Shown: piece after piece, positions 21,672-32,900 of the stretch
Position numbering within the stretch: position 1 is the first letter of the stretch
How the letters are laid out: each line of letters starts with the position of its first letter
Source: Watersipora subatra
Lineage: Eukaryota; Bryozoa; Gymnolaemata; Cheilostomatida; Watersiporidae
Direction: 5' to 3'
Assembly: GCF_963576615.1 (NCBI RefSeq)
Contig: NC_088711.1
Location: forward strand, 60,864,248-60,928,247
DNA: 64,000 nucleotides
Made by a program: the position numbers and the translations under genes
Notes under the pieces: model-generated
The model's database searches: none
Told to the model about the DNA's origin: nothing
The model's input: only the letters and a program-made list of their open reading frames with translations

Positions 21672-23317
21672 CTAGTGATGCCCATCGTAGAAGTTTGTAA
21701 GAAAATCTTCAGACTTCTTAGTCTCCGTTTCTTTAAAATAGTTCATAATGTGGTTTTTCTGTTTCCATATTTTTGCCGTTTCTACCAGCTCCTGTTGACC
21801 CTGAAAGGGTATAAAAAGAAATTAGAAATTTGATTCATTGACTTGCGAGCCATCGAAAGGGAGCTCAGCTACTTTCAAGTACCGTAGAAAGCATTTCAAT
21901 GACAGCCAGTAAAGCAATGATGCATGCTGAGCTATAAAGCTTTGCTTCAATCGATATGTACTTACGGTATAATGATTATACTTTGGACAAGTTCAATTAT
22001 AGGTAGAGACGAATATCATTGACAAGTGTTCTGCTTGAGTTGTATCTTAACTAATTTCACAAGAAGCTTTTTGATATAATTTCTCTAAGTGATCACAAAG
22101 ATGCTATGAATCACATGAAGATATAAATACGTATACTAATTATAAAAAATGCAGAAAGGTAAAATATTGGTGTTCTAGCATATGTAATGCTTATGCACCT
22201 GTTTTGTTGACCTATTACTATACATTTATAATTCAATCGGTTATTTTTTTAATCTAATTAGTAAATCCTGTAAATTTATTGTAAATCATAAGTTACACAT
22301 CGTCACTTGACTCGGAGACCTATGCATGCTGTAAAATTTAATGAATTACCAAAGTCATCTAGCTCCATGAATTTACAAATAAAATTTTCAGTGCAAGATA
22401 ACTATTGCAGTCATAAAGTAAAAATGAATGATTTAAAACTTACCCAAGATACTATTATTGTGAAGTCCAATTTGATAACAATCTACCATCAAAGTAATTT
22501 TATGTTACATAATACGAGCAAAGATGGTGTCGACAAATTATCATTTTGTTCAACTGTCTAAGGAAATCCTTCATTTTTCATATGTATTATTTTGTTCTCC
22601 TCTTCTCCCTCTCTGATAAAATTATCGCAATAACAAGGATTTAACGTACCTTCACAACAAGTAAGTCGATCACTCGTATATCTGTGAGGTGTCGATTCTT
22701 CTCAAACTGTTCCCGCATTTTTTCTTCGAGACGTTTCTGGCTAATGTTAAGATCATATTCTAATCCTACAATCATACATCTCAAGGCAAGTTCTCTTATA
22801 AAGAATAAATAACTCGAAAATAGCGAACCACGGCTTGAGTTTCCCATACATAGTAACTCAAAATATTAGACTTGAGCTGGGTTACACAAATGCATAAAAT
22901 ATGATTGTAGCAATAGATAATTTTCGTAAAACATTGATCCTCTCTTCATCAGGTGATGTTTTTATTATAAATACATTTATATGATTATAGACGACTAAAA
23001 TCATGATAACTGCCATACAAAAATAATATATATATACATAAATGTATATAGATTTCCAACCACAAGTGTAGCATTATTGTACACTATAGATATCTCCGCC
23101 AAATACTAAGTTCTCACAAAACCGGCGTTGCCGGCTCCTTGAGTTCATACATAGCAACACTCGGAAATCTTAATGCAAACTCACTGACAAATGGAATCTG
23201 TCTGTACCATGCTTTGTAAAGTTTTAGAACTCTACGCCTTGCATCTACACTAGTTGTGGAAATTACAGGTCTAACAACCTGCTGAGCTATGCGAGACGAG
23301 ATAGCAGAAGAAGACAT
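21672..23317 (-). CDS. NDUFA6: NADH dehydrogenase [ubiquinone] 1 alpha subcomplex subunit 6 (NDUFA6 / LYRM6 / B14), 125 aa
   Basis: NDUFA6 is an accessory subunit of mitochondrial complex I on the matrix side and binds the acyl carrier protein through its LYR fold. Three exons on the reverse strand: 23317-23185, 22765-22650 and 21800-21672, with phases 1 and 0 and GT..AG borders. Features in order: a basic N-terminus (SSRIAQQVVRPV), DARRRVLKLYKAWYRQIPF, an EEKMREQFEKN helix, HLTDIRVIDLLVVKGQQEL, AKIWKQKNHIMNYF, and the C-terminal DFLTNFYDGHH. The length agrees with animal NDUFA6 (about 125-130). The LYR tripeptide reads LYK here (residues 33-35), a conservative change. The start at 23317 is preferred over an upstream in-frame ATG at 23395 because family homology begins at MSSS. 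Confidence 0.95.
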
Positions 23318-24302
23318 TCTGCCTAACAATCTTCGACAGATTGCAAAAACCGGATAATGGGTTGCCAAAATAATTTGAATCTCTATTACGATCAATCGAC
23401 AACGAAAAAAGTTGATAAAATGAAAAAGGTTTCTAAACTAACATTTAAAATAAATAAATAATAAATGACTAGTAATATTTTGCATTTGTAAATTTTAGTT
23501 TTTTTCATTTTCATTCGCGTTTTTTATGGTACTGGTGAGACAAATCTCACGCTATGCTGCTGTCACACTAATGGGACTGCGACTTACATGTATGTACGCG
23601 TGTCTGCAACATGACATGTGCGTCATCTTGATTTATCGCAGAAAAATAAAATAGGGAAATAATTTCCTAATTTTAAGTTGATTCACATTATTTTACTGTT
23701 CAAAAAGTGCGCCATCACCAATTTTTAGTGAAAATGTTATCTCATCACTTACTATTGTTTTTCTTTCTCTAAACATGGAACATACCAAATGGACTAAACA
23801 GTAACTTTTTTCAACCTACTGACAAGTGGCCTGTTCTTCTGCTCACAAGTTAATACTTGAACCTAATGTTTATCCTAGTTAGATTCAGAATTGGAGATTG
23901 ATCAATAAAGGCAAACTACTAGAACAACTACAATATAGTTTTGCGAACCTTAAAAAATACATGTACTATAGACCAGCAGTAGGGTTCTCAGGATAGGATT
24001 TTCAAAGTTGAGAACCATTAAGGGCTCCCAAACTGAAAGAAATAGCAAACTCGGGAAATTATAGGCCATTATACAAACCACAATTCTATGGCAAAAACTT
24101 AGTGAAGTAAGTCCTACAAGAATAATACATCAGCTGCAAAGTTCAATATCTAAGACTATTGTTAGCCATTGAAAAGGGCAAGTATAGGAGTCTTTAGTGG
24201 GACAGCAGCCCAAAATAGGAGTTGCTTGACCACTGCGGTGAAAACCATGAACGGAAACTACCATAAAACCCAACCAAATATGAATTATTAGCTAGGACCT
24301 TT
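23318..24302. other. Upstream region of NDUFA6; no gene seen
   Basis: It contains the NDUFA6 promoter region. No TATA box or conserved element can be assigned with confidence. The rest is AT-rich and carries no repeat recognised elsewhere in the window. Confidence 0.5.
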
Positions 24303-25076
24303 TATATTCTATATATCTATATCTATCTATATATATATTTCTCAAAGTCCGTGTGTCCGTGTGTCGTCGTCAGAAATCTGGCTATAGATATAGCTATAGT
24401 GCTCCTGATTATTTTACCGATGCAACCAAGCGTTATGACCCTCTGTTAAAAAAAAATTTTTAAGGTTCAATGACTATATCCTTGGTCAAGGCCAATTCTT
24501 CTCGCGTGGACAATTACATTGTCTCTGGGAAGAGTCTTCGTAGAGTAGGAGTGTCTCTCCGTATTAAAAGTTTTGATGGATAACTTTTGGTGGAACAGCG
24601 ACCTTTTTTTATACACACATACACACTTCTATGCAAGAATTGTTATTATTAATTCTACATATTCAGGATTCTTATTTTGTTTCCTCAGTTCGTATTAATT
24701 GCCGAATTACCGAATTACTGAATCATATTTTATTGTAATCGTAGCAAAACCGACTTAATTTATCTATTACTTGCTAAATATTTCACATTTACATCTAAAC
24801 CTTTTTTTTAGTTTTTTAATTTATTTGACCTGCGCGAAACATTTTCCTCATGATATGAAGTTTGAAAGTTACAGTTGTTTGATAAAGTTTGAAAACCTTT
24901 CCAGTTGTTTTTATTTTATTTCTTAATTTATTTCAATTACACAAAGTACTTACTTCTCTCATGATATGTAGTTTAAAAGTTAGAATGGCAAATGTTGTTA
25001 TATGTTAAAAATACAAATCAATTTTCTGCCCAAACACTTTTTTATTACTCGGGCAACACCGGGTAGCACAGCTAGT
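24303..25076 (+). mobile_element. Non-autonomous Helentron/Helitron-like element
   Basis: The 5' side starts with TATATCTATATC-type sequence followed by AAAGTCCGTGTGTCCGTGTG. The 3' end is CTCGGGCAACACCGGGTAG then CACAGCTAGT, a short GC hairpin close to the terminus. This head-and-tail combination is characteristic of widespread invertebrate Helentron-type non-autonomous elements. There is no Rep/helicase coding. The interior has GATATGAAGTTTGAAAGTTA and GGCAAATGTTGTTATATGTTA, which recur in the foldback element at 45849-48462. No target duplication is expected for this class. Confidence 0.65.
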
Positions 25077-26577
25077 CACCATATATGAACGAAATAACAT
25101 ACTACAGCAGTGATAAATATATATTATATAAAATCAACATCTTTACTAAAGAATAATACAAGTTATACTGGTTATCATCAGCATCACATAAACCATCAGA
25201 TTTGACTCATTACTGACACATTGCCGCAGTTCATATACAGTACATACAATCATCAAACCCTACAAGCGATAACAGCATTGTTAACACTTTTACTCAGTCT
25301 AATTTAGATATATCTAGAACACTACTTTATTAGGAACAATAATGGGTTGTATAAAACATAGAATTGCATGATATCATTATTCATTAACATAGATAGTGTA
25401 GTTGACAAACAATATTGATAAAATAGTTTAGGAAAATACGTAAAACATTTTTTGGTATGCAGGAGTTATGTAATTAGAAGTAGCGCAGACTGAGCAGTAT
25501 TGGAAAATTAATTCTATAGTCCTACTGTTATTAGTTTTTGGTCCACTTTAATAAATTAGTTGCTGATTTTTAACTATTTTGCGAGCCTCATCATGGCAAT
25601 CCCAAATACCAGCCTCCAATCAAGAATTCTCAAAGCAAAAATTTCCAAGTTTTGTGGTAGTGTTAAAATCAACTACACACAACCACAGTCAGCCAATGAC
25701 AGTTGCATTCATCCAAGGATAATTTATAAAAGTAGGCCAAGTCAAGAAAACAGCAGAAAGAGAAGCAGGCTGGGTTGCAAGCTAAGAGACGACTACTAAG
25801 AGCCCAAGAGAGCCAGAGAACTTTAGGGAGCAAAAAGTTGAAGGAGCTGCACTGAACGTCAGTCAATTCATCCAAGGCGATGGCTAAGAAACATTGAAAT
25901 CCTAAAAAGAGAAAGCCAGTAAACGATCCCTTGCCCTATAATGAAGGGGGTGGGGAGGCTGTCACACCGCCTCAGCAAACAAATAACTTCTGTACTGAAC
26001 CGTAAATCTGAGGCTGTAACCACATAGGGCTAAGTACACAAAACATAATGTTATTTTTTCTTGGACTATTGAGACTCATCAAAATACTCGACTGCTGACA
26101 TCAGTCTAGTAAATAGAATTACAGATGCTCTAAAAGCACTGATGCTTATTTTTGGTATAAGACCATCGGTTCAAAAAATTTTGAGTCTTCCAACTTAATA
26201 GGTACTAGTTGTAGTGAACACTGTCACCACAACCAGTGTGACAGTGTTGTCACTTGGGCTGACTATTCAACAGTGCAATACCGATGCAGAAAAATTGGAC
26301 AAATATAAGGCACTAAATATTTTATAGTTGGGACTTTTTTGTGCTGAGGAAACAGTGATTCACTAGCTAGACTTTGTTTTGTAGCAACTGTTTGTTTAAT
26401 TTTGGGTGAAAATTTGTCCGAGGTCAGAAATTTGTCGAAAGGAGAAATCAGGTTAGGTCAGCAGGCTAACCATTAAACATAGAACCATTAACACATTAAT
26501 TTGATTGTTAAAAGCAATTTGATATCACATAGCAAAACCATGAACTATAAAAGCTGTTTTTATTGTTCTAAAAATAT
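25077..26577. other. Intergenic, nothing recognised
   Basis: Unique-looking AT-rich sequence. A short GTCACCACAACCAGTGTGACAG imperfect palindrome occurs near 26223-26246. No coding homology was recognised on either strand. Confidence 0.5.
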
Positions 26578-26962
26578 CAGGGTTGGCAAAAATAGAGAAA
26601 TTTTTAAAAATATCATATCACTGATATATATCATGATATTTATTGATATTTATGATATTTTTGAAACAAATGACATTTTTGAAGAAAATAATATTTCAAG
26701 CTAGGTTGAACTTGTATGGTGCTTACATTGTGATTGACGTACTTTATAGGTTGTATGGGACCAGTCAGCAATGTTTAATACCAAACACTTGATTTATTGT
26801 AGGCCTAGTATAATAATATTTATAAATATATAAATGTTCATTAAACATTGGATTGGAAATAATGACATGAATGCTAAGTGCAAACAAAATAGTGCAATTA
26901 GTGAATACACACTATGATAGTCCAAGCATGTTTTAATGTCCTACTCTTGTCTTGTTTAAGTA

Positions 26963-27475
26963 CAGACGGTCCCCTACTTACAAACATTCGAGTTACGAAC
27001 AACGGTATATACGAACATGCCTGCGCGTATGTCCGCTGCTAATACTGACGGTATTACCGACGTATTAGCTGCAGAAAGATGCACAACTCGGAAGCACCAC
27101 ACAGCATCCACCTTCCTCTGCCCAGTTTGTTGCAGTGCATAAGTGCGTGAATGTATCTCCAATGCGCAAAGAACTTTGTTTATTTTTACTGTACGTATTG
27201 TGAAGGAATTTGCCGGCCTTTACTTGGCACGATCTAGACTATATAAAGGTTGCGAACAATTGAATGATGCCATACAGTACTACCACTTCATTTATGATGA
27301 AAAAAGAAGAAAACTGTGCAATCGTCGTTAGATCGCTTCTTTCGGCCAGTTTCTAGTAAACCATCTAAGGAAGATACTCATCAACCCTCATCTTCTTCCT
27401 ACATTGAAGTTACGGAGGAAGAAGTAACTTTTGAAGCCCATTCCAGCGACGACGAAGAGCCTCTCAGTAATATCA
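26963..27475 (+). mobile_element. Tigger-like remnant: 5' terminus joined to transposase C-terminus
   Basis: After a TA at 26961-26962 the sequence reads CAGACGGTCCCCTACTTACA then ACATTCGAGTTACGAACAACGG, a terminus typical of TcMar-Tigger elements. Downstream, a frame encodes KKKKTVQSSLDRFFRPVSS and an acidic tail with EEEVTFEAHSSDDEE. LDRFF-type tails are usual at Tigger transposase C-termini. The DDE core is missing, and no right terminus is visible. The element lies inside the hAT element at 26578-27701. Confidence 0.65.
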
Positions 27476-27556
27476 ATTTTTTTGACCCGAAAATATCATA
27501 TCTATTGGCGATATATATCGATGATATATATTAAGCGATGTATATCACACCAACCC

Positions 27557-27690
27557 TAGCCTGTCTTGACAAACTATTGCTTTTGCGGAGTTGTTCCCCC
27601 GTCGAGCAGGCGAGCAACACAACAGTTGTGTTGCTCGCCCGCTCTAGGGGGAACAATTCCGCAAAAACAACAGTTTGTCAAGACAGGCTA
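27557..27690. mobile_element. Short copy (134 bp) of the TAGCCTGTCTTGAC Mutator-like MITE
   Basis: A near-perfect palindrome from TAGCCTGTCTTGACAAACTA to its inverse, with TTGCGGAGTTGTTCCCC-type arms and a CAACAGTTGTGTTG centre. The flanks CACCAACCC (27548-27556) and AACCAACCC (27691-27699) give a 9-bp duplication with one mismatch. It is an internal-deletion version of the 670-bp copy at 17895-18564 and has inserted into the right terminus of a hAT element. Confidence 0.85.
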
Positions 27691-27774
27691 AACCAACCCT
27701 AAAAAATATATAATGTTATTATACATTACACACAATTCTTTTGATTATATCCCTTCCTCATAACAGGTCACCAA

Positions 27775-27935
27775 TTCAAATGGCCATCCTTCTTGTATAG
27801 GATTTGTTGTCACCAGTTGCTCATGTGGTTAAACATAGGAGCAATTAGGCCCACCATGGTCCTTGCATGACAACCACTGACCTACTTTTTATAAGCCAGC
27901 TCTCTAACCACTGATCCACAGCTGCTCACCATGTA
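27775..27935 (-). mobile_element. tRNA-like SINE candidate
   Basis: On the reverse strand a head reads AGCTGTGGATCAGTGGTTAG then AGAGCTGGCTTATAAAAAG, resembling a pol III A-box region (GATCAGTGGTTAGAG). It is followed by GACCATGGTGGGCCTAATTG and a region ending near GAATTGGTGACCTG. No functional tRNA cloverleaf is evident. Confidence 0.45.
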
Positions 27936-28234
27936 AACAATGAATTAAATTTACGATTTGAAACGTCGACAGTACACTAGTAGAGCTATATCCCTGGAAA
28001 CTACTAGAAGAAATTGACTTCATGACCCAAACGTTTAAAGAACCTATTTAGAATTTTGTTGAGCCATCCAACTTTTTTTACTAAACAAAAAGAGCAATTC
28101 AGCAACTTTATATGGGTGTTAGGTGAAAAGCCACCATGCACTTTAGTACAGCGAAATATAAAGACATATTAAGGTACACAAAGGTATGCTGATGATGACA
28201 AACGAACATCTAGTCTGCTGCTAATAAAATCCAC

Positions 28235-29248
28235 TTTCTAGGTTAGTCTAAGAGCAAAAATTTATAGGTCAGTCTAAGAGCAAGAGTTTCTAGGTTAGTC
28301 TAAGAACAAGAGTTTCTAGGTCAGTCTAAGAGCAAGAGTTTCTAGGTTAGTCTAAGAACAAGAGTTTCTAGGTCAGTCTAAGAGCAAGAGTTTCTAGGTT
28401 AGTCTAAAAACAATGTTTCTAGGTCAGTCTAAGAACAAGAGTTTCTAGGTCAGTCTAAGAGCAAGAGTTTCTAGGTCAGTCTAAAAGCAAGAGTTTCTAG
28501 GTCAGTCTAAGAGCAAGAGTTTCTAGGTTAGTCTAAGAGCAAGAGTTTCTAGGTCAGTCTAAGAGCAAGAGTTTCTAGGTTAGTCTAAGAACAAGAGTTT
28601 CTAGGTCAGTCTAAGAGCAAGAGTTTCTAGGTCAGTCTAAAAGCAAGAGTTTCTAGGTCAGTCTAAAAGCAAGAGTTTCTAGGTTAGTCTAAGAGCAAGA
28701 GTTTCTAGGTCAGTCTAAGAGCAAGAGTTTCTAGGTCAGTCTAAGAGCAAGAGTTTCTAGGTCAGTGTAAGAGCAAGAGTTTCTAGGTCAGTCTAAGAGC
28801 AAGAGTTTCTAGGTCAGTCTAAGAGCAAGAGTTTCTAGGTCAGTGTAAGAGCAAGAGTTTCTAGATCAGTCTAAGAGCAAGAGTTTCTAGGTCAGTCTAA
28901 GAGCAAGAGTTTCTAGGTCAGTCTAAGAGCAAGACTTTCTAGGTCAGTCTAAAAGCAAGAGTTTTTAGGTTAGTCTAAGAGCAAGAGTTTCTAGGTCAGT
29001 CTAAGAGCAAGAGTTTCTAGGTCAGTCTAAGAGCAAGAGTTTCTAGGTCAGTGTAAGAGCAAGAGTTTCTAGGTCAGTCTAAGAGCAAGAGTTTCTAGGT
29101 CAGTCTAAGAGCAAGAGTTTCTAGGTCAGTGTAAGAGCAAGAGTTTCTAGATCAGTCTAAGAGCAAGAGTTTCTAGGTCAGTCTAAGAGCAAGAGTTTCT
29201 AGGTCAGTGTAAGAGCAAGAGTTTCTAGGTTAGTGTAAGAGCAAGAGA
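28235..29248. repeat. 26-bp minisatellite, about 39 copies, with higher-order block
   Basis: The unit is GTTTCTAGGTCAGTCTAAGA plus GCAAGA (26 bp), with variants AGGTTAG, CAGTGTAAG, AGATCAG and AAAAGCAAG. The CAGTGTAAG variant occurs at 28763, 28841, 29049 and 29127. The spacing of 78, 208 and 78 places an 11-unit (286-bp) block twice, and both blocks are followed by the rare CTAGATCAG variant. The array is intergenic, about 700 bp past the 3' end of gene B. Confidence 0.92.
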
Positions 29249-29967
29249 AAACTCAAGCGACAGATGAGAGAGATATTGTTGTGGAACATGACCCTTCATA
29301 CTACTATCTATAGAATTCAACTTTTCTTGACAGTGTTGCAATATTTGGGTTTCAAACTAACCATGACATTATGAATTATATTACATACTAAATTTGGTGA
29401 AATATTAAAATTCGAAGTTATAATGTTGCAGAACTTTCAAAAATATATACGTCTGCATGTAAAGTGAAAAAAAATTAACTACAAATTTAGCTTCAGAGAG
29501 CGATATAAAAAATCTACTAAAAACTTTACAGTGACCCGATTAAAACGTAGTGCAAAGCATCAGAGCTCGAATAAAAGTAAAAAATTTCATCATCCATCAT
29601 CCAAAAAGCAGAAGTAAAAATGTTATAACTATCATAAAAAACTAATCAAAAATGCACCATAATTCTAGATTATCTCAGGCAAATAAAATAACCCAAATAT
29701 GAATTTCAGTCACATGTTGCTAAGTTGTACACAATGAAAAGCATTCTTGAACATCAATGGAGTGTAGATTGTGACTAAAATAAAAATAACGACGCTAACA
29801 GCCCAAGTATTCTGGTCAATGTGAAAACTGCTAAATGGACTGTTTAAATAAAATTTAACTACATAAAATGTACGGGTTAGCATTGCCAAGAACATCCTTT
29901 CACCGAAAAATTGTCTGTTTCTGTATACTCCGACTACACACATGGCAGTAAATGAGAGGAGCTAAGG
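29249..29967. other. 3' flank of gene B
   Basis: AT-rich, includes the 3' UTR of gene B on the reverse strand. No clear reverse-strand AATAAA could be assigned. No other gene was recognised. Confidence 0.45.
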
Positions 29968-32900
29968 CTACAACTCAGATACAACTTTACCAACAACTTC
30001 ATTATATGATGGAGGAGGTGGTAGTGCTGAGGAGTTGCCAATTCGGTTGTTGTCGTCGTTACTAGACAGTGACTCGGTCGTCTCCACCTGAATTGAAAAA
30101 CGAACATGGCTGTTAGAGGAAAAACATTTGGTAGAGATAAAAATAGCCAATACTATTTTCAAGTATTTCTCACAAAATCTGACTCTATGAGACTAGTGAG
30201 TTTAAAACTCTGTCAACAATTCAGCGACGTGACAGTATTTATGGAGTGCCAAGACGAGCTGGTGTTTGACATGGATGTGTTTAGCAATGCTTCTGATAAC
30301 ATCGACACAGCTCGTTGGTGCTTGTTCATTGAACCCATCGCTTGGATCTTATCAGCCATGTCTGTTGACAATGTGGCCTTTTTTACATTGCAGAAAACTA
30401 GTAGAAATCATCACTACGTTTCCATGCTTCAAACGGGTTCGGGTTGGTTCCACTCCAAATCATAAAAACTGTTACTGTGAAAACACACAAGGCGATATTT
30501 AGTGCGATATCGCGCTGCGTGGCGCTAATCAGCAAACTTTTTCTTTGATTTTTAAGTAAAAAGCCGGTAGGTGGGTGTTTAGGAAGCTGATTGTCAGGAA
30601 CCAGACAGTTTTGAAACAAAATATTTTTAGTGATTTGGTAGACCGAAGCATCCGCGTGTAAAGTTTGGAAGAAACTGCCAAAATATGCAGGAATGTATAG
30701 CGCTTACACGGACAAACAGACAAAGTGCTATTCATTAATCCAGATTCTTTTTTAATTTAATTATTTACAAGTCTTTTTATTTTTCCTGACTTTGTGTTTT
30801 ATTGACACTCATGTATAACTATCCATAGTATTTCTTTATTGAAGAGTTATTGTAGCCATTTGGGTTGCTGAACAGATTAAATGAATGACGGTGAGTTCTT
30901 ATAGCAATATTTGATCCAGCATACAAAGGTTTTCACAACGAATTAAACTCATGTAGAAGTTTAACTGCCGAGAATCATAGCAGACCTAACTGAAAAATAT
31001 AGGAAGGCAGGTTTGGTCTGATTGGCCATTGCAAGATTCACATATTATCCTCCAATGAGCGTTAACCGGTGTACCAATCTCATAAGATATCGCTACTTTT
31101 ATTAGGAGTTGCCTTTTCAATACTAGTATGGCCACAGCTTTTGACCCCAATCATTTGAGCAGCATTCATGTTCCAAATTTTTTTTCGGCATCTGAATAAA
31201 AACAGTCAGGAATCTTTGGTACAAACTCTGAGATACTCTGTTGGTCTGTATAAAATACAATGATGGATCAGTCCATGACACTCACAGTTTCAGGATAAGT
31301 TGGTGGTGCTCTCATCATCTCTAGCTCCTCTATCTGTGCGTTTTGCGCATTCTCAATATCGTTCGCTACTTGTCCACTCGCTGTCACAAAGAATAACATG
31401 TTAGCTGGGAATTGGCTTGAGCAATACTTACTGCTGATAAAACGATTTACTACATTCTAATGAACGTAAGAGAAATTAGATGTATGGGTCGAGTTATAAT
31501 AAATACAGAATATTCTCGCTTTACCAGATAGCTCAATTTTACCAATACTTAGTAACTGAAAAAAAAATTTTATCGATGAATTCTTCATTTTTTTTATTCG
31601 TAAATATGATAAGAAGGAAATAAGATTAGAGCATGGTTATGTTTTGGACTCAAAACATAATATAAACAAAACCTTATTGTCGAAAAGGTTAACAGATCAG
31701 TGTAGCCAGGGACATACATGTGTACAGGTATGTAAGACTAGACAATTCATAACCCTAATACTTGATAAAAAGTCTAATATAGCCATGTAGGCCATTTGTA
31801 ATGCATTTAATTCATAAAACTGAAATGCATCTTTATATCAGCTATCTGGAATCAATAACTGATATAGGTGATCAATTGCTACGTAGCAATACCAGATAGC
31901 TGCTAACAAATAGATGGCACAAGATAGACAGTACCTGATAGCTAATAACAGCTAGTAGTACCAGCTATTTGGTAATAAATAGCAATACCAGATAGCTAAT
32001 AACAAATAAACTGTACCAGATAGTCAGTACCTGTTAATGAATAACAGGTACTAGTTCTAACTATCTGTCAGTTGGAGATAAAACAACAACTCACTATATA
32101 ACATACTTATCAGTGATGAGATTTAGGAAAGTGTTGAAAATAGAGAGATAATTTCCAAATTTTTAGAGGGTAATAACGCTGTTGACGAATCCGAATAGCA
32201 CTAACTTATATCCACTCTTAAAATAATGCTAACAGAGTACTTTAAATTGAAAGGCTTTTTATCAAAATAGTAGAACCCAAACTGCTTAAACTGAAACTAG
32301 GAATAAACCTTTGGACTCAACATTGCCAAATAAAATGCGTTTCAGAGAGCGTGTTGGGAACCATCAAGTGGCTCAACATATAACGAAAAAGCATTTTTGA
32401 AGTTCATGAGGCCTTTTAGAACGTATTTGACGTTCTTAAACATGAGTAAGGTAGTAAACTGAGTACCGTAAGTCCTCATGCACAAGCCGCGCGGCTTGTG
32501 CTCAAAAACAGATGACTCACGAAAGAAAAAATAATCCTCCAACAAGCCGCCTGCGGTATCTAGCCGCCCTTACCAACAAGCCGCATATGCCCACAGACCA
32601 CGGCTAACGACTGAAGTTTTGTCGTCCTTGACCCCTTCGGGAGCGAGAGTGTTGAGACGGGTTTCGCTATACCCCGTCCTCTTGAACAAATAAACAAGCT
32701 ACATCAGTATATATGAAAATAATTTTCTTTTACTTCCAAGTTTGAATTAAAATTCCTGAACCTTTGCTTAAAGAACTTACTTGCCTTGTCTCAGCTAGAT
32801 TTTTATCTGCTTCGTTGTCAGCAGGTATTAACACGCTCCCAACCGCTTGTCTCTCACTGCCGCGTCACGAATTCATATCGAATTAGAGCGATAAATTCTT

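Larger units (their letters stand above)
26578..27701. mobile_element. hAT-type element with 8-bp duplication, host to two later insertions
   Basis: The left terminus CAGGGTTGGCAAAAAT and the reverse-complemented right terminus TAGGGTTGG are flanked by an exact 8-bp duplication AAAAATAT (26570-26577 and 27702-27709). Subterminal zones on both sides are rich in ATATCATGATAT / ATATATCATCGATAT motifs in inverted orientation. The interior is occupied by a Tigger-like remnant (26963-27475), and a short Mutator-like MITE (27557-27690) sits almost in the right terminus. There is no hAT transposase. Confidence 0.8.

Noticed and set aside
28235-29248. CRISPR-like array
   Set aside because: The whole 26-bp unit repeats with no unique spacers, and the host is an animal; it is a minisatellite.
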